This document shows, piece by piece, positions 1 through 11,900 of a stretch of DNA of 64,000 nt (position 1 is the stretch's first letter; the number at the start of each line of letters is the position of its first letter). Made by a program: the position numbers and the translations under genes. The notes beneath the pieces are model-generated. The model had not been told where the DNA came from, did not search any database, and saw only the letters and a program-made list of their open reading frames with translations. Source of the stretch: Micropterix aruncella (taxonomy: Eukaryota; Arthropoda; Insecta; Lepidoptera; Micropterigidae); NCBI GenBank assembly GCA_944548615.1, contig OX155971.1, positions 27,206,072-27,270,071 on the forward strand, given 5' to 3'.

Positions 1-717
1 AGACCAGCCAGCAGAGCACAGTCTACCAGCAGCAGGGCGCCGTCAATGACTAGTCATCGATCGTCCAGATCAGCAACCACCACCATCAGGAGGCGACAAT
101 TGGAAGCGGAGATGGAAGCCGCCCAGGAAAAAGCCGCAGCCGACACCGCAGCCGCAGCCGACACCGCAGCCGCAGCCTCAGCCGCAGCCGCAGCCGCAGC
201 CGCAGTGAACGCCGCCCAAGCAGAGGCCGCCGCCAAATTCGCAGCCGAGACCCGCAGAATTGAATCAGAACGGATCGACCGACAACTCGAACTGCGGAAA
301 CTCCTGATAGAAGCAGAGGTCGAGGAAGAGTTATATATGGACGACGACGACCAAATAAGCCGAGACGACGCCACGGACAAAAAGGCAAGCGACGCCGCGT
401 TACAACGAGCCGTCGCGAGCGCCGTCACGAAAGCGATCGCCGATAACGCCGCAGCCGCCACCGCCAATCGACCGAGTGACACCGCCCGAGCGAGCAATTA
501 CGCCCGACCGAGCGGCGACGTCCCGACGATGAAGAAAGAGGAAGAATGCAGCCCGCCCGACGTCTACATGATGCAGACCCGAGCGAAGATGCTACGCAGC
601 CTTCCCCAGTTCGACGGCAGCATGCAGGAGTGGCCAATATACGCCGCACTATTCGACCAGGGGTCGACAATGTGCGGATTCACCAACGCGGACAATCTGC
701 TACGACTACAACAAAGC
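1..717 (+). pseudogene. gag: BEL/Pao gag, 5' part, copy 1 (start outside window, interrupted)
   Basis: This is the gag capsid-type region of the first copy, open from base 1 in frame 1 and already past its start codon (the equivalent of base 7689 in copy 2). It has an alanine/glutamate-rich segment with A-rich runs around 120-260, probably coiled-coil, followed by a charged linker. The conserved LPQFDGSMQEWPIY block (about 601-645) is typical of BEL-type gag just before the capsid-like domain. At 717 the frame runs into an antisense LINE and stops at 765 inside LINE DNA. The same frame resumes at 1297. No intact gag can be made from this copy. Confidence 0.85.
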
Positions 718-1291
718 AGTATTCAGTATTCAGTATTCACTTTATTTATTCAGAATATACAATAACAGCATGAATTAGGAATTAAAGCTAATTATCGCAT
801 ATTAGAATTCGTCAGTTTATATGTAGATATAAAACTATTTAAGCATAAATATTAATTCAACAATAGCATTGACTAAAGTCGGCTTTACACGACAGACAAA
901 TATTAAAAAAAAAAAATATAATAGAGCTGAATCCATGTACATGAGTATACATATAAAATAGATTATTATTATAAGAATATTAATAGTCATCAAGCACTTT
1001 ATACAAAAAATAATCACACAATTGGAAGTATCGAAACAAAATTGGAAAAAAACAACGTATGTATATGATCAGGTATGTTACATTACACATTGTAATCTAC
1101 ATATTAAATATTAAATTCATAATATTATAATTAAATAATAAAAACTAAAATGAGGTACCTGAAAGTTACATATTAATGTTATTCCCATTTCAAAGAATTG
1201 GCATGCTCAAAAAAATCACCCAGCTTATAGAAAGCATGTGTGGATTGCAGCTTTTGTTTTATAAATCTTTTAAACGCCTTTGTATCTTTTA
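718..1291 (-). mobile_element. 5'-truncated LINE 3' end inserted in gag (copy 1)
   Basis: This A+T-rich 574-base block splits gag and is flanked by the 5-bp duplication AAAGC (713-717 and 1292-1296). On the minus strand its first part encodes about 30 residues resembling the end of a CR1/Jockey-type RT protein (FIKQKLQSTHAFYKLGDFFE), with a stop near 1181. It then runs through a 3' UTR to a TGAATAC-type repeated tail at 718-738. The C-terminus resembles that of the LINE at 43362-43613 (residues GHPFYNLAKF). Confidence 0.8.
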
Positions 1292-4200
1292 AAAGCCTGC
1301 GAGGACCCGCGCGCGAGGCAGTACGCGCGATGTTACTGGATCCCGGCAATGTGCCGGAGATCCGGAGAGCGCTGGAACGCCGTTTTGGCAGACCTGGCGC
1401 TCGCATCGACGCGCTCATGCAGGAAGCACGCAGTACGCAGCAAATATTGGTGAGTGATTCGATATTTAAGTTGGTTGAGTACGGCACTACCGTTTGTAAT
1501 GTCGTACATGCTTTGAAAAATATGGGTCATTCTGCGTATCTCACAAATCCACCGCTGCTAAAGGAATTAGTGATGAAGTTGCCACAACATTTGCGGTTGC
1601 AGTGGTACTCCGCCGGCCATGGACCGCATCCTACTCTTTTAGATTACGGAAACTGGTTAGAGACAATAATAGACGCCGCCTCTCAAGAAGATCCCGTAAA
1701 AGATTATTCAAAAAATAAGTATAAAAACAATCGATCCGAGATGCCGAGCAAAAAAAGAGTTTTTGCTACAGACACTCAGGAGTCAACAGACGCCTGCCTA
1801 AAGTGCGGGCGAAACAATCATTTAACCCCTAAATGCCGCGAAATAGGAAAAATGACAATAAATCAACGTTGGACATGGGTTAAGGAAAAACGCTTATGCA
1901 CACGGTGTTTTAGAAAAGACCACCGCCAAGCGCAATGTAGCGTAAAAGAGCCGTGTGGGATAGAAGGTTGTAAGTGGCCTCACCACAAATTATTACATAA
2001 AAATAATGCCGCGATAAAAAATCAGCCCTCAAACGACGACCAAAATACCCCTAATACGGTAGCTAATACGTGGGACGGATCAGAAAAAATGATTCTAAGG
2101 GTAGCGCCCGTGGAACTACGGGGGCCGAAAGGCGTTATAAAAGCGCTAGCGTTATGCGATGAAGGTTCTTCAATCACATTAATAGATCAGAGCATAACGG
2201 ATAAAATAGGAGTACACGGGGAAATTAGCCCCTTAAATTTAGTAGGCGCCTCGGGCATGTCAGTTGCGAACGCGACAACGCAGCGAATAGACTGTAAGAT
2301 CCGACCGCTGAAAGGTAAAAAATATTATGATTTGCGTAACGCCAGGACCATAAAACAGCTGGATTTACCAGCACAAAAATTCTGTGCTAAATCCATGCTA
2401 AATAAATGGCCTCATTTAGCCGACATACCGTTTTGCGACTTTGAAGGAGCACCGCAAATTCTAATAGGAATAGATCATTATGACTTAATCATTCCCAGAA
2501 CGATAAAAGCCGGTCCCCCGAACGCTCCGATAGCGACCTATTGCCGACTTGGGTGGACATTAGGGGGAGGGGGGGGCGGTGATTTGGCTACTTGCCGCGC
2601 CGTAAACCACTTACGGAATGCGGGCTCAAACCAAAGGATGGACGACATCATCCGGTCGTATTTCGAAGTAGAAGAAATAGGAACGCACATACGCGCCCAT
2701 AAGGCCGTTACAAACGCGCGGGCCGAGACGCTTCTTCACGAGACAACGAAGCTAGAAGGCAATCGTTGGAGTACCGGACTGCTTTGGAAAAGCGACAAGG
2801 TGACGATGCCAGCCAGTCACGAGATGGCTAAAAAACGGTTGAAATCCATAGAAAACAAACTACTCAAAAATCAGCCGTTGGCCACTCAATATTGCGACAC
2901 AATAAAGGATTTCCTGAAAAAAGGGTATGCCCATAAATTAAGTCCAGAGGAATTACGCACCCCTGGAAATCGTATTTGGTATCTCCCACACTTCCCGGTT
3001 GAAAATCCAAATAAACCAGGAAAAATGCGACTCGTTTTTGACTGCGCCGCGAAAGCCGGGGGAACAAGCCTAAACGACCAGCTATTATCAGGACCCGATT
3101 TATTAAATTCTCTGATTGGAATCCTATTCAAATTCCGACAAGGACGTTACGGATTCGCGGGCGACATAAAGGAGATGTTTTTACAAATTCATTTATCAGA
3201 AAAAGACACCCAAAGTCAACGTTTCCTATGGCGCGACCTAAAACAAGAAGAGGAACCATCCGAGTACTCCATGGATGTAGTCCTTTTCGGGTCTACCTCA
3301 TCTCCGTGCTCCGCACTCTTTGTAAAAAATACAAACGCGGAGAGATTCAGGAAAAAATATCCCGAAGCGGTCGACGCCATAGTGAACAAACATTATATGG
3401 ACGATTATCTAGATTCAACGGATACTGTAGAAACCGCCCAAAAAATGATCGCGACCGTTACGAAAATTCACCAGGAAGGTGGTTTTAACATCGTAAACTG
3501 GACGAGTAACGATCCAAAAATATTAGAGCAGGTACCACATAATATACGTTCACAAACAAAAATAAAATTGGCCGGTACCGACGAGGCGAGTGAGAGGATT
3601 CTCGGACTTATATGGGAGCCTCATCGCGACACCTTTTCATTCGACACTGACCTCAAGAAAATTAATCCCGACTTACTGAGTGGTCGCAAAACCCCGACGA
3701 AGCGACAAACGTTATCGGTGATAATGAGCACCTTTGATCCGCTCGGGATTTTGGGCCCACTAACAGTAAAGGCGAAAATCTTACTCCAAACCATATGGTT
3801 GGATAAGACGGACTGGGACGAGATTATTAGCGACGGTGCCAGTCAAAAGTGGCAAGTCTGGTTGGCCGAGTTGCGAAAAATAAAATTCGTAACTATAAAC
3901 CGTAGCTACCAGCACACAGGAAAACTGGCCCGTGACGTACAATTGCATGTTTTTGCGGACGCGAGCGAAAGAGCATATGCCGCGGTAGCGTATTTACGTT
4001 ATGAAAATGAAAACGGCACCGCGAGCACGGCCTTTATAGCCGGCAAAAACAAAGTAGCGCCGCTGAAACCCATGTCGCTGCCGAGACTAGAGCTGCAAGC
4101 CGCTACAATGGCCAGCAAATTAGCTGAGCTGATAAAATCGCAGCACACCTGGGAATTTTCCTCCACAACGTTATGGTCAGATAGCAAGACCGTACTATCG

Positions 4201-4737
4201 TGGATAAGACGTGACCCACGTGAATTTAACGTGTTTGTAGCTCACCGACTTGGCGAAATTGACCAGGTTACCACACCATGCCAATGGCGTTGGGTACCCA
4301 CAAAATTGAATCCCGCGGATAACGCAACTCGGGACACGGCGACTAAAATGGGTGAAGACCAAATAAAAAAATGGATAAACGGACCGGAATTCCTACTGGA
4401 AAATAGCGACCACTGGCCCGCGGACGATGAATCTCCATCGTCAGAATACGGTCAGGACGAAGAACGTCGACCGGTATATGTAATGACCTCGATAAAAAAT
4501 ATTTTCCTAATCGAGACAAAACGATTCTCACGCCTAGAACGGTTACGTCGTACAGTAGCATGGATATTTCGATTCGTACAACGCTGCAAACGCAGCGGCG
4601 AAAAAACAAAACATTTAACCCCACAAGAACTTGCTTGCGCGGACCTCTACCTGATTCGGGTTTCGCAGCAACAAGATTTCAACGAGGAAATTTCATTATT
4701 AGAAATTAACAAAGAATTGCCAAAAACAGCAGGATAA
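1292..4737 (+). pseudogene. pol: BEL/Pao gag 3' part plus pol (protease, RT, RNase H), copy 1
   Basis: The frame resumes at 1297 after the LINE; the upstream ATG at 1240 is LINE DNA, not a true start. In order it shows a CCHC zinc knuckle (CLKCGRNNHLTPKC, from 1795) and a second Cys/His cluster (to about 2010). The aspartic protease motif DEGSSITLID begins at 2158. RT begins near the block MRLVFDC (3025) and has the catalytic YMDD at 3394-3405. RNase H has FADAS with Asp at 3958. The frame ends at TAA 4735-4737, just before the integrase that normally continues in the same polyprotein. The integrase frame is open from 4734, one phase back, consistent with a single-base deletion. Catalytic residues of protease, RT and RNase H are present. 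The copy is nevertheless defective because gag is interrupted and pol is shifted. Confidence 0.88.
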
Positions 4738-6017
4738 GAAACCTAAATGCGTACCTGGATACGAATAGGATCCTGCGAGTAGGCGGTCGCATACAGAATT
4801 TAGCCGATGTCGCCCCCGAGGTAAAACAACCTGCAATACTGGACGCGCGTAGTCATTACACCCAGTTATTAATGAGATGGCAGCACGAGCAAGCCGGTCA
4901 CAAAGGACGTGAATGGGTTTGTAATGAACTACGACAGCGTTATTGGATATTGCAACTCCGGGGAGCAATCCGAAAAATTACTCGCGACTGTCGAAAATGT
5001 CAAATTGACAGAGCGAAGCCAATTCCACCCAAAATGGCGATCTTACCGGACATCAGATTGACTCATCACATACGACCGTTTACCAATATTGGAGCCGATA
5101 TATTCGGGCCGATAGAAGTCACCGTGGGAAGACACCGGGAAAAACGGTACGGTATGCTTTTCTGTTGTATGAGTAGTCGAGCCGTCCACATAGAAATCGT
5201 CCATTCATTATCTACGGACAGCACAATGATGGCAATAAAACGACTATGCGCACGCAGAGGGACACCGTCCGTAATATTTTCCGATAACGGAACGAGTTTT
5301 CACGGGAGCAATAACGAGTTGAAACGGGCACTGCAAGATGTCAATTTTGATGACGTAAGTTCGCAATGCGCTATGAAGGAAATAGAGTGGAGATTCAACA
5401 CTCCGACAGCCCCCCATATGGGAGGTTTTTATGAGAGATTGATTCAATCCGTAAAAAAAGCTCTCTCCATCACTTTAAAGGAAAAAGCTCCTCGCGACGA
5501 GACATTACTAACATTAATGGCAGAGGCTGAACATTCGGTAAATTCTCGCCCGTTAACCCATGTTTCACTCGACAGCCAAGACGATGAAAGTCTCACGCCA
5601 AATCACTTCTTGATTGGTTCGTCATCAGGTCGACTCAACATAGGCGTGATTGACAGCGACAATCTTTGCCTCAAAAAACAGTGGCAAATAGCCCAAATAA
5701 TGGCAAACCATTTTTGGTCGAGATTCGTACGCGAATATCTCCCGACGCTGGCGAAGAGACCAAAATGGCACGACGCGGTAAAACCCGTCCAGATAGGAGA
5801 CATAGTCATCCTTGTGGACGCGGACCTACCCAGAAATACTTGGCTCCGAGGGCGAATAGAGCAAGTACATACCGCTCCCGACAGGCAAGTACGTTCAGTA
5901 ACGATCTGCTGTCGCGGAAAATCATACAAAAGACCAGTACATAAAGTGGCAGTTATCTATTCTCCCCACCAAGAGGAAGTGAGAACAACAATTTCACCTC
6001 CCGAAGAAGAGGAGTGA
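4734..6017 (+). pseudogene. BEL/Pao integrase part of pol, frameshifted, copy 1
   Basis: Open in a different phase from the preceding RT/RNase H frame, with stop TGA at 6015-6017. The first in-frame ATG is only at 4872, but the homologous protein clearly starts upstream (RNLNAYLDTNRILRVGGRIQ, from about 4737), as in other BEL/Pao polyproteins. It contains the zinc-binding region (HEQAGHKGRE...CRKC). The DDE core has Asp in ADIFGP (5097), Asp in FSDNGTSF (5283) and Glu in GGFYERL (5433). A C-terminal PKW...VGDIV-like segment follows (WHDAVKPVQIGDIVIL). The catalytic triad is intact. Without a frameshift event this domain would not be translated as a fusion to RT. Confidence 0.87.
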
Positions 6018-6036
6018 GGAGAAACACTTGTCTCAC

Positions 6037-6047
6037 GGAGAGGGGCA
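6037..6047 (+). other. Polypurine tract, copy 1
   Basis: GGAGAGGGGCA lies directly before the LTR start TGTTGCGGG, 20 bases after the pol stop. This is the expected position of the plus-strand DNA primer. The identical tract of copy 2 is at 13725-13735. Confidence 0.75.
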
Positions 6048-6868
6048 TGTTGCGGGAAGAAAGATAAAATAACGGGCAGGCATGATGATGATAAACATCA
6101 CAACAAATAATGTGTCGTCATGCCTAAAATTCCGTGCACCTTCAAATTCCCCAACCTAAAAATATTATTTATGGCAGTAAGTGCACTTAGCACACAATAT
6201 AGGTATACCCGGATTAGCTCCACTAAAAGCGGGAGCTAATGGATGTTAAACTAAAAGTGGAATATTTACAAGCAAACGCTAAAATTTCGAAATTACACGT
6301 CAACCCGAAAATAACCTTCGCTCGCGAACAAAGGAAAACGTCGGAAAAATCCCAGCACGTGCATTTAAAAAGGGTAATAAAAACGCACCCTAAACACACC
6401 GCCGGCAAAAGGATTAAGCAACCCGTCGCCGATTGTAAAATCGACCCACCCCGCCAGCCAGGTAGGTACAAAGAATGACTCATATTTTGGGAAGCGCCAG
6501 CTTGAATATTGGATCACTAGAAATCCACAAAATTGCTGCCATGAAAATGTCTAAATGTTTAGAATAATTTAATTTAATTTTTAGACTAAGTCCGAGCCAA
6601 ATCGGCCAATAAATGGTGAAAATATTTAAATTCAACCTAAAATAGGACATAGCAATAGTATATGATTATTAAAATGTATATAATAATCATAAGTTAATAT
6701 AAGTTAGAGTTTAAGGTCATATGTACACTCTTAACTTAGTAAAATAGTATACAATATTATAGTACATTAGCTTTACGGAAACGACATATAACAACGCGTC
6801 GGTCGGCGCCCGCGGGCGAGGCGGGGTGCAACCCGCCCCACCACTGGGCCGGCCGCAGCGGTCATACC

Positions 6869-6875
6869 TATATAA
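6869..6875 (+). promoter_or_regulatory. TATA box in BEL/Pao LTR
   Basis: TATATAA preceded by a G+C-rich block and about 30 bases upstream of the first AGATCA repeat. This is the likely core promoter of the element. The same motif is at 14557-14563 in the last LTR. Confidence 0.6.
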
Positions 6876-6896
6876 GGTCGGTTACCCGCCGATATC

Positions 6897-7042
6897 GGGG
6901 CAGATCAAATAACAGTGCCATCGGGCAGATCATTTAACAGTGCCTTGCGGGCAGATCACATTTAAGTGCCGGGTAGATCACACTTAAGTGCCGGGCAGAT
7001 CATATTGTAACAGTGCTTTGTCGGAGATCATATCGGAGATCA
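6897..7042 (+). repeat. Tandem AGATCA-type repeats downstream of LTR promoter
   Basis: Seven imperfect units, each with a GGGCAGATCA-like core, have cores at 6901, 6926, 6952, 6974, 6996, 7024 and 7036. The first five also contain an AGTGCC-like tail. Spacing is 22-28 bases, then 12. The array sits just after the TATA box, in the probable transcribed leader. It is duplicated at about 14585-14730. Confidence 0.8.
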
Positions 7043-7133
7043 TATTTAAAGTAGAACTATTAGTACGTGCTTTGAAGCAAAAACGCAATTACTGTAAATT
7101 CGTAAATAGTGTAATAGACTACATTTTATAGGA

Positions 7134-7139
7134 AATAAA
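7134..7139 (+). terminator. Polyadenylation signal of BEL/Pao LTR
   Basis: AATAAA lies 259 bases after the TATA box and inside the LTR, as needed to end the R region. The same signal sits in the last LTR at about 14822. Confidence 0.5.
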
Positions 7140-7403
7140 ACTTTAATGGCTTAGAAGCTTTTTAAAACGTAAAAATTATTATTATCTTTTTTATTAACAA
7201 TACAAACCTCGAGTGCATATCCTGGAAATACTACCTACAGCGGATTAAACACGACCCGAGCGACGTTAAAAACGAGGATTTCGACAACGCCGCACGACGT
7301 CACCTTTAGCCTTACAACCTGAAGGGTTGAGTCTGTATGTAGGCCACGCGTGGGAAGGCCCCACATCTTGGAAGCCCCCACACCTTGGAAAGACGCCACA
7401 TCT

Positions 7404-7421
7404 TGGTCCTTCGAGACGGGA
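7404..7421 (+). other. Primer binding site, copy 2
   Basis: TGGTCCTTCGAGACGGGA starts three bases after the LTR end (ACA at 7400). The TGG start would pair with a tRNA CCA end. I cannot name the tRNA without a tRNA set to compare. Confidence 0.6.
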
Positions 7422-7520
7422 TAGGAAATCAGGACCTTAAGCAGAAAGCAGGTCCATCGAGGTAAAAAATAATAAAAAATATTTTTTTTAATTTTTACAA
7501 AAAGTTGAAAAATCTCCGAG

Positions 7521-8405
7521 ATGTCGACGCCGCGTCAAACGAGCGCGGAACGGACAGAGAGCGCTAGAAGAAGCGCAAGGATTGCGGACAAAGCACGCGA
7601 CAAAAGCCAGATCGACGCTCACAGGCAAGAACTACGAGCCGATCAACAAGATGCCGCAAGATCTGCAATCAAGACGACGACCGCTGAGAGACCAGCCAGC
7701 AGAGCACAGTCTACCAGCAGCAGGGCGCCGTCAATGACTAGTCATCGATCGTCCAGATCAGCAACCACCACCATCAGGAGGCGACAATTGGAAGCGGAGA
7801 TGGAAGCCGCCCAGGAAAAAGCCGCAGCCGACACCGCAGCCGCAGCCGACACCGCAGCCGCAGCCTCAGCCGCAGCCGCAGCCGCAGCCGCAGTGAACGC
7901 CGCCCAAGCAGAGGCCGCCGCCAAATTCGCAGCCGAGACCCGCAGAATTGAATCAGAACGGATCGACCGACAACTCGAACTGCGGAAACTCCTGATAGAA
8001 GCAGAGGTCGAGGAAGAGTTATATATGGACGACGACGACCAAATAAGCCGAGACGACGCCACGGACAAAAAGGCAAGCGACGCCGCGTTACAACGAGCCG
8101 TCGCGAGCGCCGTCACGAAAGCGATCGCCGATAACGCCGCAGCCGCCACCGCCAATCGACCGAGTGACACCGCCCGAGCGAGCAATTACGCCCGACCGAG
8201 CGGCGACGTCCCGACGATGAAGAAAGAGGAAGAATGCAGCCCGCCCGACGTCTACATGATGCAGACCCGAGCGAAGATGCTACGCAGCCTTCCCCAGTTC
8301 GACGGCAGCATGCAGGAGTGGCCAATATACGCCGCACTATTCGACCAGGGGTCGACAATGTGCGGATTCACCAACGCGGACAATCTGCTACGACTACAAC
8401 AAAGC
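7521..8405 (+). pseudogene. gag: BEL/Pao gag, 5' part, copy 2 (true start present, interrupted)
   Basis: This copy has the start of gag, ATG at 7521, 120 bases after the LTR. The N-terminus is Ser/Arg/Thr-rich and basic (MSTPRQTSAERTESARRSAR). An alanine-rich, probably coiled-coil segment follows (7820-7930), then acidic and basic linkers, then the BEL-type block LPQFDGSMQEWPIY (8289-8330). Coding homology ends at the AAAGC duplication (8401-8405). The frame continues to a stop at 8453 inside the inserted LINE, giving a truncated 310-residue product. The product lacks the rest of gag and the zinc knuckles. Confidence 0.87.
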
Positions 8406-8979
8406 AGTATTCAGTATTCAGTATTCACTTTATTTATTCAGAATATACAATAACAGCATGAATTAGGAATTAAAGCTAATTATCGCATATTAGAATTCGT
8501 CAGTTTATATGTAGATATAAAACTATTTAAGCATAAATATTAATTCAACAATAGCATTGACTAAAGTCGGCTTTACACGACAGACAAATATTAAAAAAAA
8601 AAAATATAATAGAGCTGAATCCATGTACATGAGTATACATATAAAATAGATTATTATTATAAGAATATTAATAGTCATCAAGCACTTTATACAAAAAATA
8701 ATCACACAATTGGAAGTATCGAAACAAAATTGGAAAAAAACAACGTATGTATATGATCAGGTATGTTACATTACACATTGTAATCTACATATTAAATATT
8801 AAATTCATAATATTATAATTAAATAATAAAAACTAAAATGAGGTACCTGAAAGTTACATATTAATGTTATTCCCATTTCAAAGAATTGGCATGCTCAAAA
8901 AAATCACCCAGCTTATAGAAAGCATGTGTGGATTGCAGCTTTTGTTTTATAAATCTTTTAAACGCCTTTGTATCTTTTA
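8406..8979 (-). mobile_element. 5'-truncated LINE 3' end inserted in gag (copy 2)
   Basis: Same insertion, same bases and same AAAGC flanks (8401-8405 and 8980-8984) as at 718-1291 in copy 1. It must therefore predate the separation of the two tandem copies. The minus strand encodes the tail of a CR1/Jockey-type RT protein and ends in a TGAATAC-type tail (8406-8426). Confidence 0.8.
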
Positions 8980-11900
8980 AAAGCCTGCGAGGACCCGCGC
9001 GCGAGGCAGTACGCGCGATGTTACTGGATCCCGGCAATGTGCCGGAGATCCGGAGAGCGCTGGAACGCCGTTTTGGCAGACCTGGCGCTCGCATCGACGC
9101 GCTCATGCAGGAAGCACGCAGTACGCAGCAAATATTGGTGAGTGATTCGATATTTAAGTTGGTTGAGTACGGCACTACCGTTTGTAATGTCGTACATGCT
9201 TTGAAAAATATGGGTCATTCTGCGTATCTCACAAATCCACCGCTGCTAAAGGAATTAGTGATGAAGTTGCCACAACATTTGCGGTTGCAGTGGTACTCCG
9301 CCGGCCATGGACCGCATCCTACTCTTTTAGATTACGGAAACTGGTTAGAGACAATAATAGACGCCGCCTCTCAAGAAGATCCCGTAAAAGATTATTCAAA
9401 AAATAAGTATAAAAACAATCGATCCGAGATGCCGAGCAAAAAAAGAGTTTTTGCTACAGACACTCAGGAGTCAACAGACGCCTGCCTAAAGTGCGGGCGA
9501 AACAATCATTTAACCCCTAAATGCCGCGAAATAGGAAAAATGACAATAAATCAACGTTGGACATGGGTTAAGGAAAAACGCTTATGCACACGGTGTTTTA
9601 GAAAAGACCACCGCCAAGCGCAATGTAGCGTAAAAGAGCCGTGTGGGATAGAAGGTTGTAAGTGGCCTCACCACAAATTATTACATAAAAATAATGCCGC
9701 GATAAAAAATCAGCCCTCAAACGACGACCAAAATACCCCTAATACGGTAGCTAATACGTGGGACGGATCAGAAAAAATGATTCTAAGGGTAGCGCCCGTG
9801 GAACTACGGGGGCCGAAAGGCGTTATAAAAGCGCTAGCGTTATGCGATGAAGGTTCTTCAATCACATTAATAGATCAGAGCATAACGGATAAAATAGGAG
9901 TACACGGGGAAATTAGCCCCTTAAATTTAGTAGGCGCCTCGGGCATGTCAGTTGCGAACGCGACAACGCAGCGAATAGACTGTAAGATCCGACCGCTGAA
10001 AGGTAAAAAATATTATGATTTGCGTAACGCCAGGACCATAAAACAGCTGGATTTACCAGCACAAAAATTCTGTGCTAAATCCATGCTAAATAAATGGCCT
10101 CATTTAGCCGACATACCGTTTTGCGACTTTGAAGGAGCACCGCAAATTCTAATAGGAATAGATCATTATGACTTAATCATTCCCAGAACGATAAAAGCCG
10201 GTCCCCCGAACGCTCCGATAGCGACCTATTGCCGACTTGGGTGGACATTAGGGGGAGGGGGGGGCGGTGATTTGGCTACTTGCCGCGCCGTAAACCACTT
10301 ACGGAATGCGGGCTCAAACCAAAGGATGGACGACATCATCCGGTCGTATTTCGAAGTAGAAGAAATAGGAACGCACATACGCGCCCATAAGGCCGTTACA
10401 AACGCGCGGGCCGAGACGCTTCTTCACGAGACAACGAAGCTAGAAGGCAATCGTTGGAGTACCGGACTGCTTTGGAAAAGCGACAAGGTGACGATGCCAG
10501 CCAGTCACGAGATGGCTAAAAAACGGTTGAAATCCATAGAAAACAAACTACTCAAAAATCAGCCGTTGGCCACTCAATATTGCGACACAATAAAGGATTT
10601 CCTGAAAAAAGGGTATGCCCATAAATTAAGTCCAGAGGAATTACGCACCCCTGGAAATCGTATTTGGTATCTCCCACACTTCCCGGTTGAAAATCCAAAT
10701 AAACCAGGAAAAATGCGACTCGTTTTTGACTGCGCCGCGAAAGCCGGGGGAACAAGCCTAAACGACCAGCTATTATCAGGACCCGATTTATTAAATTCTC
10801 TGATTGGAATCCTATTCAAATTCCGACAAGGACGTTACGGATTCGCGGGCGACATAAAGGAGATGTTTTTACAAATTCATTTATCAGAAAAAGACACCCA
10901 AAGTCAACGTTTCCTATGGCGCGACCTAAAACAAGAAGAGGAACCATCCGAGTACTCCATGGATGTAGTCCTTTTCGGGTCTACCTCATCTCCGTGCTCC
11001 GCACTCTTTGTAAAAAATACAAACGCGGAGAGATTCAGGAAAAAATATCCCGAAGCGGTCGACGCCATAGTGAACAAACATTATATGGACGATTATCTAG
11101 ATTCAACGGATACTGTAGAAACCGCCCAAAAAATGATCGCGACCGTTACGAAAATTCACCAGGAAGGTGGTTTTAACATCGTAAACTGGACGAGTAACGA
11201 TCCAAAAATATTAGAGCAGGTACCACATAATATACGTTCACAAACAAAAATAAAATTGGCCGGTACCGACGAGGCGAGTGAGAGGATTCTCGGACTTATA
11301 TGGGAGCCTCATCGCGACACCTTTTCATTCGACACTGACCTCAAGAAAATTAATCCCGACTTACTGAGTGGTCGCAAAACCCCGACGAAGCGACAAACGT
11401 TATCGGTGATAATGAGCACCTTTGATCCGCTCGGGATTTTGGGCCCACTAACAGTAAAGGCGAAAATCTTACTCCAAACCATATGGTTGGATAAGACGGA
11501 CTGGGACGAGATTATTAGCGACGGTGCCAGTCAAAAGTGGCAAGTCTGGTTGGCCGAGTTGCGAAAAATAAAATTCGTAACTATAAACCGTAGCTACCAG
11601 CACACAGGAAAACTGGCCCGTGACGTACAATTGCATGTTTTTGCGGACGCGAGCGAAAGAGCATATGCCGCGGTAGCGTATTTACGTTATGAAAATGAAA
11701 ACGGCACCGCGAGCACGGCCTTTATAGCCGGCAAAAACAAAGTAGCGCCGCTGAAACCCATGTCGCTGCCGAGACTAGAGCTGCAAGCCGCTACAATGGC
11801 CAGCAAATTAGCTGAGCTGATAAAATCGCAGCACACCTGGGAATTTTCCTCCACAACGTTATGGTCAGATAGCAAGACCGTACTATCGTGGATAAGACGT

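Larger units (their letters stand above)
6048..7400 (+). repeat. BEL/Pao LTR shared by copies 1 and 2
   Basis: 1353 bases beginning TGTTGCGG and ending GCCACA. It serves as the 3' LTR of copy 1 and the 5' LTR of copy 2. It matches 13736-15085 except for one missing ATT triplet there. U3 contains a 79-codon open frame (6239-6478) with no recognisable product. A GC-rich stretch precedes the TATA box at 6869. Seven degenerate AGATCA-centred repeats follow it (6897-7042), then AATAAA at 7134. The last 80 bases hold short repeats of CACATCTTGGAA type that continue into the primer binding site. Confidence 0.9.

Noticed and set aside
54..670. Long minus-strand frames opposite gag (Ala/Ser-rich and Arg/Leu-rich)
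   Set aside because: They mirror the GC-rich codon repeats of gag in other phases. The same shadows recur in copy 2 and match no family.
4710..4737. Programmed ribosomal frameshift at the pol junction
   Set aside because: The local CCAAAAACA run does not give a standard slippery heptamer in the reading phase, and BEL/Pao elements normally use one frame. A mutation is simpler.
6239..6478. 79-codon frame inside the BEL/Pao LTR
   Set aside because: Present in both LTRs only because the LTRs are copies. It lies in U3 upstream of the promoter and has no domain.
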